DNA of 64,000 bases from Daejeonella rubra (lineage in GTDB: Bacteria > Bacteroidota > Bacteroidia > Sphingobacteriales > Sphingobacteriaceae): positions 1 to 64,000 of the forward strand of contig NZ_FNHH01000011.1 in NCBI RefSeq assembly GCF_900103545.1, written 5' to 3'. The position numbers were made by a program, and so were the translations under genes. Shown piece after piece: positions 1-8,575 of this stretch. How positions within the stretch are numbered: the first letter of the stretch is position 1; each line of letters begins with the position of its first letter. The notes beneath the pieces were generated by a model, which worked only from the letters and a program-made list of their open reading frames with translations, had not been told where the DNA came from and searched no databases.

Positions 1-1
1 T

Positions 2-82
2 TGGTTTAATAATAAACTTTTTTCTAAGCCAAGGTTTACTATTTTTAACAATGAAAAACTATTAGAAACCGGTCAACTCTAA
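2..82 (+). CDS. possible 3' end of an upstream gene (partial)
   Basis: An open frame enters from the left edge and runs 26 codons to a TAA at 80-82. The translated tail ends NNEKLLETGQL. It is too short to assign to a family, and another plus frame is also open to about position 60. The only support is that it is open from the edge and reads like an ordinary protein C-terminus. It may be chance. Confidence 0.25.
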   Translation, partial: WFNNKLFSKPRFTIFNNEKLLETGQL

Positions 83-99
83 TTAGGGAAGTACAATCG

Positions 100-168
100 T
101 CCTTGCTCTTTGATCCTTTGTCTTGGTTCCTTGGTCTTGGTTCCTAATTCCTGGTTCTGCAAATAATT
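100..168. repeat. degenerate short-period intergenic repeat
   Basis: The stretch consists of imperfect copies of a pyrimidine-rich unit, CTTGGTTCC with variants, at roughly 8-10 base spacing. On the minus strand this reads as purine-rich GGAACCAAG units. Similar purine-rich arrays lie at 5516-5607, 14583-14650 and 32088-32129. It is non-coding and lies just before the methyltransferase gene. Confidence 0.6.
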
Positions 169-223
169 AATACTCATTTCAATGTTCTGCCATATCAAGT
201 ATTCCCGTATTTTTGAATCAATT

Positions 224-1591
224 ATGACAAGCAAACTTCCTCCTGCACTTATTCGATCTTTAATAGAGAATTATCATATTGAAGACGAAGAATTTATTGC
301 AACGCATACTAATGGAGAACAGCTTACCTCCATAAGACTGAATCCGTTCAAGCATTCACAAGCATTTGCAAATTCTGAGCAGATGCCCTGGTGTACTAAT
401 GGAAGATATCTTGCTGAACGTCCTTCCTTCACTGCCGATCCTTTATTTCATGCAGGATGTTATTATGTACAGGAAGCTTCATCGATGTTTCTGGAGCATG
501 TCATGAAGAATACGATTGACCTGTCCGAAAATCTGAAGGTACTCGATCTATGTGCAGCACCCGGAGGGAAAAGCACATTAATTAGTTCATTATTAACTAA
601 AGACAGTTTATTGCTGGCCAATGAGATCATCAAAACCCGGGTACCTGTACTTTGTGACAACCTGAACAAATGGGGACCGGAGAACACATTTGTCAGTAAT
701 AATGATCCAAAAGACTTTAAAAGACTGGAAGGTTATTTCGATGCTATAGTAGTAGATGCCCCCTGTTCGGGTTCAGGCATGTTCCGTAAGGACCCTGCTG
801 CAATTAATGAATGGTCGGAAAGCGCAGTACAACTTTGCAGCCAGCGACAGCAACGCATACTTGCCGACGTCATTGATGCATTAAAACAAAATGGGACACT
901 CATTTATTCTACATGCTCCTATTCTAAACAGGAGAATGAAGAAATATCAGACTGGCTTTTTGAAACATTTGAACTGGAAAGCATCAGAATACCAATAGAA
1001 AGTGAATGGGGAATCGTGGAAACACAATCTGATGATCATCAATGCTATGGATACCGGTTCTATCCTCATAAAGTAAGAGGAGAAGGCTTTTTTATTGCTG
1101 CCTTCAGAAAAAAATCAATAAGTGCCTTCCCGCAGATCAGGAGAGCCAGAGAAAATACAGTCAATACAAAGAGCGAGGAAATTATCAAAAGGTGGCTGAT
1201 AGATTCTCAGGAGATCAGATTAATTAATCTGCAGGAAGAGTTTTTTGCAATACCTGCCAGACTTGAAGCAGACTTATCATATCTGCAATCCCGGCTTTAT
1301 CTTAAAAAATCGGGAGTAAGGATCGGAAAGGTAATGGGGAAAGACCTGGTTCCAAATCATGAACTGGCGGTAAGCCTGTTAAATAACCCGGCTGTTCACC
1401 GGATCAACCTGACCCATGACCAGTCAATATCTTATCTTAAGAGAGAAGAACTGCGACTGGAATCAGATCACAGAGGCTGGGCATTGATGTGTTTTGAAGA
1501 GCATCCGCTCGGCTGGGCAAAGATCCTGGATAACAGACTGAATAATTACTTCCCGAAAGAAATAAGAATTACGAACCCGAATGTAGTTTAA
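224..1591 (+). CDS. RNA m5C methyltransferase, NOL1/NOP2/Sun (RsmF-like) family
   Basis: This is predicted to methylate cytosine-5 in rRNA (or possibly tRNA) using S-adenosylmethionine. I chose the ATG at 224 over an in-frame ATG at 182 because MTSKLPPALIRSL looks like the normal family N-terminus and the upstream 14 residues do not. From this start, SAM-binding motif I (DLCAAPGGKS) is at residues 108-117. Motif IV (DAPCSGSGMF) has its Cys at 181, and motif VI (STCSYS) has the expected nucleophile Cys at 231. The residues after about 290, including GVRIGKVMGKDLVPNHELA, match the PUA-like C-terminal region of RsmF proteins. The 455-residue length fits the family. Its stop overlaps the stop of the convergent downstream gene by four bases. 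The family is clear; the exact target base is not. Confidence 0.88.
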   Translation: MTSKLPPALIRSLIENYHIEDEEFIATHTNGEQLTSIRLNPFKHSQAFANSEQMPWCTNGRYLAERPSFTADPLFHAGCYYVQEASSMFLEHVMKNTIDLSENLKVLDLCAAPGGKSTLISSLLTKDSLLLANEIIKTRVPVLCDNLNKWGPENTFVSNNDPKDFKRLEGYFDAIVVDAPCSGSGMFRKDPAAINEWSESAVQLCSQRQQRILADVIDALKQNGTLIYSTCSYSKQENEEISDWLFETFELESIRIPIESEWGIVETQSDDHQCYGYRFYPHKVRGEGFFIAAFRKKSISAFPQIRRARENTVNTKSEEIIKRWLIDSQEIRLINLQEEFFAIPARLEADLSYLQSRLYLKKSGVRIGKVMGKDLVPNHELAVSLLNNPAVHRINLTHDQSISYLKREELRLESDHRGWALMCFEEHPLGWAKILDNRLNNYFPKEIRITNPNVV

Positions 1592-1947
1592 TATTGCCCT
1601 GTTGAAAGAAGCACCAGCGTACATGCTTCAGTGGTTTCTATCCCATTATTTTCAGCCATGCTTTCAAGTTCAGGGTTTTCAGTTCCCGGATTGAATATAA
1701 TTCTCCTGGGTTTAGATTTCAATATGTAATCATAATAAGGAACCTGATTATCAGGTCCCAGATATAGTGTAATTGTATCCAGGTCCTGATGGATGGTTTC
1801 GGGCAGTTCAATCGGAACACCTGCAACTTCCCCCTGCTTTATTCCTACATTCACTATCGGATGACCGTGCTCCACCAGGCGATGTGCCGCAAGATTGGAA
1901 TAACGTGATGGATTTGTACTTGCGCCAAGAATGAGTGTCTTCTTCAT
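1588..1947 (-). CDS. CoA-binding (Rossmann) domain protein
   Basis: This 119-residue protein consists of a single CoA-binding domain of the YccU type. It starts with MKKTLILGASTNPSRYS, a glycine/serine nucleotide-binding loop, and contains PVNVG-like and IFNPGTENPE segments typical of the small stand-alone members. No catalytic domain is attached, unlike succinyl-CoA synthetases. It is probably cytoplasmic. The cellular role of these stand-alone proteins is not firmly established. The gene converges on the methyltransferase gene with a four-base overlap, and the FAD-dependent oxidoreductase gene lies 24 bases upstream on the same strand, so the two may be co-transcribed. Confidence 0.8.
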   Translation of the reverse strand: MKKTLILGASTNPSRYSNLAAHRLVEHGHPIVNVGIKQGEVAGVPIELPETIHQDLDTITLYLGPDNQVPYYDYILKSKPRRIIFNPGTENPELESMAENNGIETTEACTLVLLSTGQY

Positions 1948-1971
1948 ATCTTCCTTATATATAGGTATGTA

Positions 1972-3519
1972 TTAGTTTATTGTTTTAAAAGCAGCATCTG
2001 CACAATTCATCCCATCAATTGCTGCTGAGACAATCCCACCAGCATAACCAGCCCCTTCTCCACATGGAAACAGACCCGAAAGCTGAGGATGCTGCAAGGT
2101 TTCTTTATCTCGCGGAATTCTAAGTGGTGATGATGTTCGGGATTCCACACCAACCAAAATTGCCTCATTCGTATAATATCCATTCATCTTTTTACCGAAT
2201 ACCGGCAATGCCTTCTGCAGTCTCTTATATATGAATTCAGGGAATACCGATGTCAGATCCGCAGACCGGGTTCCGGGGATGTATGAATTTTGGGGAAGAT
2301 CAGAAGAGATCTTGTTATTCACAAAATCTACCATACGTTGTGCAGGAGCGACCAAATGTCCGCCTCCCGCATTAAATGCAAGCTTTTCGATCTCAGACTG
2401 AAATTTCAGCATTTTAAATGGATCATCCATACTCCCGGGAACATCCTCCAAATTGATCTGAACAACCGTTCCTGAATTGGCAAACGGATTATTCCGCTTG
2501 GATGGCGACCAGCCGTTGACCACAATTTCGTTCTGATCAGTAGAACAAGGCGCAATGATCCCACCGGGGCACATACAAAAAGAAAATACCCCACGATTAT
2601 CAACCTGTTCGACTAAACTATAATAAGAAGGCGGAAGATATGGACCCCGGTCAAGACAATGATACTGAGCCTGATCAATGATTTCCTGAGGATGTTCGAT
2701 CCTGACTCCTAAGGCAAAGGGTTTAGCTTCCGTCAATACCTTGTGTTTTTCCAACAAGTAATAAATATCGCGGGCTGAATGCCCGGTTGCTAGGATTACA
2801 CCTTCTGCTTCAAACTTTTTATCGCCGGCCAGAACACCTTTTAGTGTATTTCCGGAAATTATCAGGTCCGTGACACGGCAATCGAAATGAATTTCGCCAC
2901 CATCATTCAGTATTCTGTCACGAATGGATGTAATTATCCCCGGAAGTTTGTTCGTACCAATATGTGGCCTTGCATCAATTAATATATCTGTTGTGGCACC
3001 ATGGGATACGAATGTTTTTAATACATATTGAATGTCACCACGTTTATTTGACCGGGTATATAATTTACCATCAGAATAAGTACCCGCTCCTCCTTCGCCA
3101 AAACAGTAATTTGAATCGGGATCAATGATACCTTCTTTATTTATTAAAGCAAGGTCTCTCCTTCGCTGCTTAACATCCTTACCCCTCTCTATAATAACAG
3201 GTTTTAGTCCGAGTTCAATACATCTTAATGCAGCAAATAAACCTGCGGGACCAGCACCGATTATTAAAACCGGCTTTTTGTCGCTGACATTTTGATAAGT
3301 ACCTGTAATTATTTCAGGTTCAGGAACTTCATCAATAAAAACATTTACCCTCAATCTGAATACCACTTTGCGACTGCGGGCATCGATCGAGCGCTTGAGA
3401 ATTTGGACGTTTTTTACACGTTCAGGGCTGATATTTAAGGATTTACATGCCGAATCTCTGATGAAAATCTCATCAGCTGAATGTTCCGGAAGAAGAACCA
3501 GTTCAATTTCTTTGATCAT
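1972..3519 (-). CDS. FAD-dependent dehydrogenase, COG2509-type
   Basis: This 515-residue flavoprotein has an N-terminal extension of about 80 residues followed by a dinucleotide-binding motif, IIGAGPAGLFAALR, at residues 86-99. A second conserved stretch (CFGEGGAGTYSDGKLYTR) and a C-terminal FAD motif near LFPCGEGAGYAGGIVSAA are typical of the large uncharacterised COG2509 dehydrogenases. The N-terminal extension matches the family and is not an artefact of start choice. No membrane segment or signal peptide is visible, so it should be cytoplasmic. The physiological substrate is unknown. It lies just upstream of the CoA-binding protein on the same strand. Confidence 0.85.
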   Translation of the reverse strand: MIKEIELVLLPEHSADEIFIRDSACKSLNISPERVKNVQILKRSIDARSRKVVFRLRVNVFIDEVPEPEIITGTYQNVSDKKPVLIIGAGPAGLFAALRCIELGLKPVIIERGKDVKQRRRDLALINKEGIIDPDSNYCFGEGGAGTYSDGKLYTRSNKRGDIQYVLKTFVSHGATTDILIDARPHIGTNKLPGIITSIRDRILNDGGEIHFDCRVTDLIISGNTLKGVLAGDKKFEAEGVILATGHSARDIYYLLEKHKVLTEAKPFALGVRIEHPQEIIDQAQYHCLDRGPYLPPSYYSLVEQVDNRGVFSFCMCPGGIIAPCSTDQNEIVVNGWSPSKRNNPFANSGTVVQINLEDVPGSMDDPFKMLKFQSEIEKLAFNAGGGHLVAPAQRMVDFVNNKISSDLPQNSYIPGTRSADLTSVFPEFIYKRLQKALPVFGKKMNGYYTNEAILVGVESRTSSPLRIPRDKETLQHPQLSGLFPCGEGAGYAGGIVSAAIDGMNCADAAFKTIN

Positions 3520-3614
3520 ATTTATTGCCGGGTATTATCCCGGATGTGTAACAAAGGTATGAAAATTGATTCCTATAGTGTAAATTTATAGACTAGAGAA
3601 ACCTTAATTTAATT

Positions 3615-4193
3615 ATGAAAAAATTAGTATTGAATATCATTGGATTCTTCGCGGTGCTTTCATTAAGTTCTTGCGGATATAACAGTATGGTTAAACTGGA
3701 TGAGCAGGTGACTTCACAATGGGCTCAGGTAGAGAATGTGTATCAACGCAGGGCAGATCTTATACCAAATCTTGTAAACTCTGTTAAAGGAGCAGCAAAT
3801 TTTGAGAAAGAAACCTTAACTCAGGTTATTGAGGCACGTGCCAAAGCTACTTCAGTTAATGTTGACCCTACCAAACTTACTCCGGAGTCGATCGCACAAT
3901 TTCAGGCCGCTCAAGGAGCTTTGAGTCAATCTTTAGGACGTTTACTGGCAACTGTTGAAGCTTATCCTGAACTTAAAGCAAACCAGAATTTCCTTGAGCT
4001 CCAGGCACAATTGGAAGGTTCTGAAAACAGAATAACTGTTGAGCGTCAAAAATTCAACACGGTAACGCAGGAGTATAACTCTACAATAAGGACCTTTCCA
4101 AATAACCTGACTGCAGGTATGTTTGGATTCAAGGCAAAAGGATACTTTCAGGCAGAAGCCGGGGCAAATAAAGCTCCAAAGGTTGAGTTCTAA
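3615..4193 (+). CDS. lemA: LemA family lipoprotein
   Basis: The 192-residue protein begins with a short lipoprotein signal (hydrophobic residues 6-17, then LSLSSC with Cys20 as the predicted lipidated residue). The remainder is the helical LemA domain, recognisable from DEQVTSQWAQVENVYQRRADL and IPNLVNSVKGAANFEKETL. LemA proteins are membrane-anchored helical-bundle proteins of unclear function. They are often encoded next to TPM-domain proteins, exactly as here, where two TPM genes follow at 4262 and 4725. The three genes plausibly form one operon. Confidence 0.9.
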   Translation: MKKLVLNIIGFFAVLSLSSCGYNSMVKLDEQVTSQWAQVENVYQRRADLIPNLVNSVKGAANFEKETLTQVIEARAKATSVNVDPTKLTPESIAQFQAAQGALSQSLGRLLATVEAYPELKANQNFLELQAQLEGSENRITVERQKFNTVTQEYNSTIRTFPNNLTAGMFGFKAKGYFQAEAGANKAPKVEF

Positions 4194-4261
4194 GTATAGC
4201 TAACCGTATTAATTCATTAACTGATCGCCGGAATCTAATTCCGGCGATTTAAATTTAAGCC

Positions 4262-4696
4262 ATGTCAATTTTTAGTGAAAAAGAGCAACAGCTTATCAGT
4301 GAGGCTGTTGAATCAGCAGAACGATTCACATCCGGAGAAATCCGTATTTGTGTGGAGAAGACTTGCAGCGAACCGGTTCTGGATCGTGCTGCGACCTATT
4401 TCAAAAAACTTGGGATGGACAAAACATCTCAAAGAAATGGCGTTCTGATCTATATTGCCACACAGGATCATCAATTTGCTATAATTGGCGATGCAGGTAT
4501 TAATAAATTAGTCCCACATGATTTTTGGGATAGCACTAAGGATACTATGTTAAGCTTTTTCAAGGACGGTGATCTGACAGGCGGGATCATTGCCGGTATT
4601 AAAATTGCCGGAGAACAACTGCAGTCCTTTTTTCCATACCTTGATGGAGATGTGAATGAACTACCAAATGAGATCTCTCACATGGATGGTAAATAG
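4262..4696 (+). CDS. TPM domain protein (short form, no signal peptide)
   Basis: This 144-residue protein consists almost only of a TPM domain (TLP18.3/Psb32/MOLO-1 family). Signature parts include SAERFTSGEIRICVE, RNGVLIYIATQDHQFAIIGD and GIIAGIKIAGEQL. It lacks the signal peptide, membrane helix and glycine-rich tail found in its neighbour at 4725. It is therefore predicted to be cytoplasmic, or held at the membrane by partner proteins. It follows lemA by 68 bases and precedes the second TPM gene by 28 bases, giving the common LemA-TPM-TPM arrangement. Biochemical function is unknown. Confidence 0.85.
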   Translation: MSIFSEKEQQLISEAVESAERFTSGEIRICVEKTCSEPVLDRAATYFKKLGMDKTSQRNGVLIYIATQDHQFAIIGDAGINKLVPHDFWDSTKDTMLSFFKDGDLTGGIIAGIKIAGEQLQSFFPYLDGDVNELPNEISHMDGK

Positions 4697-4724
4697 TGGA
4701 AATTACAATTCAATAAAGCTTCAA

Positions 4725-5513
4725 ATGAATATTAAACATATTTTTTCTACGGTCGTATTTCTATTATTAAGTACCGTGCTTCTGGCACAGACTTTCCCGG
4801 AAAAGCCAAACCGTCTTGTTAATGATTATACTCAAACACTTTCAGCACAGCAGATCGGTCAGCTTGAGCAGAAACTAGTTGCTTTTAACGATTCAACCAC
4901 CACTCAAATTGCGGTAGTTCTGATCAAATCGCTTGAAGGTTACGATGTGGCTGATTATGGCGTTCGACTGGCAGAATCATGGGGTATTGGGGGTGCTAAA
5001 AATAATAATGGGGTATTACTGCTTGTCTCTCTTGGCGACAGAAAAGTAACCATTCAAACAGGTTATGGAGTAGAGGGGGCATTGCCTGATGCGATCACCA
5101 AAAGAATTATTGAACGTGAGATCACTCCAAATTTCAAGACAGGCGATTACTATGCTGGTCTTGATGAAGGTACCAGTGCCATCATTTCTTATACCAAGGG
5201 TGAATATAAAAATGACGCCCCTAAGAAAACAGGTAAAAAAGGCGGACTTGGAATCGGATTTATAATTATCATGATCATCATTATACTGATAGCCATCAAA
5301 AAAGGTGGAGGAGGAAGTGAGGTCATAGGCGGTCGTGGAAGCGCAAGTCCTTTTTGGTGGTTGTTGATGGGTTCACAACTTGGAAGAGGAAATAGTGGCG
5401 GATTCGGTGGATTTTCCGGTGGCGGAGGTGGTTTCGGTGGCGGCGGCGGAGGAGGTTTCGGCGGATTTGGTGGTGGAAGTTTTGGTGGTGGCGGGTCAAG
5501 CGGAAGCTGGTAG
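4725..5513 (+). CDS. YgcG-like TPM domain protein with glycine-rich tail
   Basis: I placed the start at 4725 (MNIKHIFSTVV), because an upstream in-frame ATG at 4656 lies inside the preceding gene and would spoil the signal peptide. From 4725 the 262-residue protein has a cleavable signal ending near LLAQ, and a TPM domain over about residues 22-165 (LVNDYTQTLSAQQIGQLEQK, GVLLLVSLGDRKVTIQTGYG). A membrane helix follows (GFIIIMIIIILIAI), then a long Gly/Phe/Ser tail ending GGSSGSW. This layout is characteristic of YgcG proteins. It is probably an inner-membrane protein with the TPM domain outside. Function is not established; it forms a group with lemA. Confidence 0.87.
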   Translation: MNIKHIFSTVVFLLLSTVLLAQTFPEKPNRLVNDYTQTLSAQQIGQLEQKLVAFNDSTTTQIAVVLIKSLEGYDVADYGVRLAESWGIGGAKNNNGVLLLVSLGDRKVTIQTGYGVEGALPDAITKRIIEREITPNFKTGDYYAGLDEGTSAIISYTKGEYKNDAPKKTGKKGGLGIGFIIIMIIIILIAIKKGGGGSEVIGGRGSASPFWWLLMGSQLGRGNSGGFGGFSGGGGGFGGGGGGGFGGFGGGSFGGGGSSGSW

Positions 5514-5515
5514 AT

Positions 5516-5607
5516 GAGGTGAAAGCCGAAAGCCGAAAGCTAAAAGGGAAAAGCTGAAAGCCTAAAGCCGAGAAACAAAAACTGAAAGCTTAAGCTGAAA
5601 GTTAAAA
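5516..5607 (+). repeat. purine-rich degenerate repeat (AAAGCYGAAAG-type)
   Basis: The interval after the TPM gene is made of imperfect units such as GAAAGCCGAAAGC, AAAAGCTGAAAG and CTTAAGCTGAAAG, with a period of about 7-10 bases. It does not encode a plausible protein and has no CRISPR-like repeat and spacer structure. The other arrays are at 100-168, 14583-14650 and, in reverse orientation, 32088-32129. Confidence 0.7.
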
Positions 5608-5650
5608 GTTGAAAGCCAGAGTGCATAAATGTAAAAAGAGTCTATAAAAC

Positions 5651-6202
5651 ATGAGCCATCTCGATTGGGAAAAACTTTCATCCAAATATATTGTCCGGGA
5701 AAACTGGGCAACACTCCGGGTTGACTCCTGCAAAATGCCCGATGGCACTCTCATTCCTGATTATTATGTTTTGGAATACCCTGATTGGGTAAATGCTATT
5801 GCTCTAACTGAGGACAATGAAATTATTCTTGTCAGACAGTACAGGCATGCTGCAGGGGAAGTGATCCTGGAACTGCCGGGTGGATGTATCGAAAAAGGCG
5901 AAAGTCCGGAAGAGGCCATCAGAAGAGAATTACAGGAGGAAACCGGATATCAATTCACAGAAATTGAATTTTTGTCGAGCCTGTATGCTAACCCGGCAAC
6001 AGCAAATAATAAAACCCACTGTTATATTGCCCATGGCGGCCGGCTTGTTGGTAAACAACAGCTGGATAAGGGAGAGGAAATAGATATTGAACTGGTTAGT
6101 CCTGAAAAATTAAAAGAACTTGTTTTAAGCAATGCCTTTGGACAAGCACTGCATACCAGTGGAATTTTCTACGCTCTAATCAAATTGGGTTTGCTAAAAT
6201 AA
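5651..6202 (+). CDS. Nudix hydrolase, ADP-ribose pyrophosphatase-like
   Basis: This 183-residue protein is predicted to hydrolyse a nucleoside diphosphate linked to another moiety, most likely ADP-ribose or a related sugar nucleotide. A full Nudix box spans residues 78-100, from GCIEKGESPEEA to REL.EETGY, with the metal-binding REx2EE glutamates intact. The preceding segment (VRQYRHAAGEVILELPGG) is typical of the ADP-ribose pyrophosphatase branch. There is no signal peptide, so it should be cytoplasmic. It stands between a purine-rich repeat and the convergent PQQ dehydrogenase gene. The exact substrate cannot be read from sequence. Confidence 0.88.
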   Translation: MSHLDWEKLSSKYIVRENWATLRVDSCKMPDGTLIPDYYVLEYPDWVNAIALTEDNEIILVRQYRHAAGEVILELPGGCIEKGESPEEAIRRELQEETGYQFTEIEFLSSLYANPATANNKTHCYIAHGGRLVGKQQLDKGEEIDIELVSPEKLKELVLSNAFGQALHTSGIFYALIKLGLLK

Positions 6203-6226
6203 TATCAATCTGATTTTAACCACTGA

Positions 6227-8383
6227 TCAATTACTCTTAGTATCAGGTAAAGCAAAGGCAACATAAGAGTCGCCGGATTTACTGCCCAGTTTACCACCGC
6301 CACAAGCGATCACCAGAAATTGCTTTCCATTGATCATATAAGTTGCCGGACTCGCAAAACCTGCTGCAGGTAGTTTTGATTCCCAAACCATTTTTCCCGA
6401 ATTCTTATCAAATGCCCTGATCTTTTCATCAGGAGTTGCTGCAATGAAAACCAGTCCGCCTTTTGTAACTACTGGTCCGCCATAATTACGCGACCCTGTT
6501 ATCCCCAGTCCTCTTTTGATCAATTCTGCATACTCTCCCAATGGCACTTTCCACAGAAGCTTTCCGCTGTTCAGATCCACAGCATTTAAGGTACCCCATG
6601 GAGGTTTGATTCCCGGATAGCCATCCTTATCCACAAACCGATCATAGCCTTTCATGATGTATGGGATCTGACTTTTCTTATTTGCCTCAGTACTTACAAC
6701 AGCAATCTGTTGTTTGGATCTATCTTCTGTACCGGTTAAGAATGCGGCCAGAGATTTTCTTTCCGATTCAGGTACATGCTTGAAGGAAGGCATTCTATTC
6801 CGGCCCTGCTGAATGATCTGACTCAGCTGAAGTACATTATATTTCTTATTTAAATTTAGCAAAGAAGGATATTCAGTACCGCTACCCTTCAATTCAGGGC
6901 CATGGCAGCTGATGCAATGTTTATTATAAACCGCTCTTCCGGGTGTGATGCCTGATCCTTCGGTTTGCGGAGCATCAAACATAACCTGTGTTGAGGGCAC
7001 TTCATTGCTATTCACATAAAGGATCTTCGTTTCCATATCAACTGCAGCACCTCCCCATTCACCACCGCCCCCAAAATCAGGAAACATCCAGTTACCACCC
7101 TTACTTGGAGGAGTAAATTGCGCTCTATTTTTGATCTTAACATATCTCTCCATCAATTCCTTATGAGTTTCAGGGCTAAGATCGCTTACATCTTCAGGTC
7201 CGAACTTCTGCCTTGAAAAAGACTCCGGGAGTGTTGGAATCGGCTGAGTTGGCCATGGCTTTTCACCTGGTAAGGCTTCCTGAGGAACAGGTACTTCAGG
7301 AATTGGAAATATAGGTTTACCATTGGTTCGGTCAAGCAAATACACATAACCCTGCTTGGTGATCTGTGCCAATGCATCTATATTTTTGCCATTATTATTT
7401 ACTGTCACCAGGTTGGGAGCAGCAGGAAGATCCCGGTCCCAAAGATCATGATGCACTACCTGATAATGCCAGATATACTTTCCAGTAGCAGCATCCAGGG
7501 CTATAATACTATTTGCAAACAGGTTTGACCCTTTGCGGGTACCCCCATAAAAATCGGGAGATGCTGTCCCGGTTGGCACATAAACAACTCCACGTTCTTC
7601 ATCAAGCGACATACCGGTCCAGTTATTCGCACCACCTATATTTTTCCATGCATCCTTATCCTCCCAGCTGTCATAGCCAAATTCACCCGGTTGGGGAATG
7701 GTATGAAATATCCATTGACGCTTTCCTGTTCGAACATTAAACGCTCTGACATGCCCTGGCAATGCATCGGCATCTTCAGAAAGGCTCATTCCCAATATGA
7801 CAAGATCTTTGAAGATCACCCCCGGAGTTTTGAGTAGCAAAGATCCATCCTGTGATTCAGGGATATCAAGACCCTCCTTCAATTCAATCGATCCATTAGT
7901 GCCAAACTCATTAACAGGATTTCCATCCACTGCATTCACAGCATAGAGTTTGGAGCCCGCGCCATAAAAAATGCGCTTATCGGCTCCCTTTTCATCCTGC
8001 CAATACATCAGTCCGCGGTTTATTCCAAAGCCAATTTTCTCTTCTGAGTTTGAAGTGGGATCAAAAACCCATTTTTGTTTTCCTGTAGCAGGATCTAAGG
8101 CGAAAAGTTTCAATTTTGAACTTGTTACATACAATATCCCATCGATCACAATCGGATTGCACTGCATCTCACTTCGGTTAGCCGTGTCTTTATCGCCTGT
8201 ATTAAAAACCCAGGCTTCCTTTAACTGTGACACATTCTCTAAATTGATCTGATCATTCGAAGAATAACGGTTAGCATCTTTAGTCCCGCCATAATTGGCC
8301 CAACCGGAATAATCATTTGACCCTGAATTTGAACAGGAATTAAATAATATGGCACTAAGGGCTAACAGAAATATCGGTTTCAT
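6227..8383 (-). CDS. exported PQQ-dependent dehydrogenase with cytochrome c domain
   Basis: This 718-residue quinoprotein carries a lipoprotein-like signal (FNSC, Cys17), placing it on the periplasmic side. The body is an eight-bladed PQQ propeller of the glucose/quinate/alcohol dehydrogenase type, with repeated blade motifs such as ATGKQKWVF, RTGKRQWIF, GNWMFPDFGGGGEWGG and GKLLWKVPLGEY. A c-type cytochrome domain is inserted between blades, with heme motif CISCH near residue 490 and a likely axial Met in RNRMPSF. Such enzymes oxidise sugars or alcohols and pass electrons via heme to the respiratory chain. No pqq biosynthesis genes are in the window, so PQQ must come from elsewhere in the genome or the medium. 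Substrate unassigned. Confidence 0.85.
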   Translation of the reverse strand: MKPIFLLALSAILFNSCSNSGSNDYSGWANYGGTKDANRYSSNDQINLENVSQLKEAWVFNTGDKDTANRSEMQCNPIVIDGILYVTSSKLKLFALDPATGKQKWVFDPTSNSEEKIGFGINRGLMYWQDEKGADKRIFYGAGSKLYAVNAVDGNPVNEFGTNGSIELKEGLDIPESQDGSLLLKTPGVIFKDLVILGMSLSEDADALPGHVRAFNVRTGKRQWIFHTIPQPGEFGYDSWEDKDAWKNIGGANNWTGMSLDEERGVVYVPTGTASPDFYGGTRKGSNLFANSIIALDAATGKYIWHYQVVHHDLWDRDLPAAPNLVTVNNNGKNIDALAQITKQGYVYLLDRTNGKPIFPIPEVPVPQEALPGEKPWPTQPIPTLPESFSRQKFGPEDVSDLSPETHKELMERYVKIKNRAQFTPPSKGGNWMFPDFGGGGEWGGAAVDMETKILYVNSNEVPSTQVMFDAPQTEGSGITPGRAVYNKHCISCHGPELKGSGTEYPSLLNLNKKYNVLQLSQIIQQGRNRMPSFKHVPESERKSLAAFLTGTEDRSKQQIAVVSTEANKKSQIPYIMKGYDRFVDKDGYPGIKPPWGTLNAVDLNSGKLLWKVPLGEYAELIKRGLGITGSRNYGGPVVTKGGLVFIAATPDEKIRAFDKNSGKMVWESKLPAAGFASPATYMINGKQFLVIACGGGKLGSKSGDSYVAFALPDTKSN

Positions 8384-8490
8384 TGATTTATTTTCACAGG
8401 AATGATGCTACATGCATAAATACGTGAAGCAATTAAGGAATTAATGTGAATAAAAGCAAGGAAATAGGTAAGATTCAGGATATTACCAAT

Positions 8491-8536
8491 GAAAAAATCT
8501 CATAAAACCAGTGTAAAATAACTGGCCTATGAGATC
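8491..8536 (-). terminator. rho-independent terminator downstream of dnaA
   Basis: An inverted repeat pairs ATCTCATA (8497-8504) with TATGAGAT (8528-8535), continued by CCAGT (8508-8512) with ACTGG (8521-8525). On the minus strand the stem is followed by TTTTTT (complement of 8492-8497). It lies about 40 bases after the dnaA stop codon. Confidence 0.75.
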
Positions 8537-8575
8537 TTAATAAATGAGTACTGAAATTGAAACTGAAAAGAGCAC

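Noticed and set aside
4656..4724. Upstream start for the second TPM protein
   Set aside because: It overlaps the preceding gene and would put 23 polar residues before the signal peptide.
5380..5513. Glycine-rich tail as a frameshift or low-complexity artefact
   Set aside because: The GGGFGG...SSGSW ending is the normal C-terminus of YgcG-type TPM proteins.
5516..5607. Possible CRISPR array
   Set aside because: The units are about 7-15 bases, contiguous and degenerate, with no spacers and no cas genes in the window.
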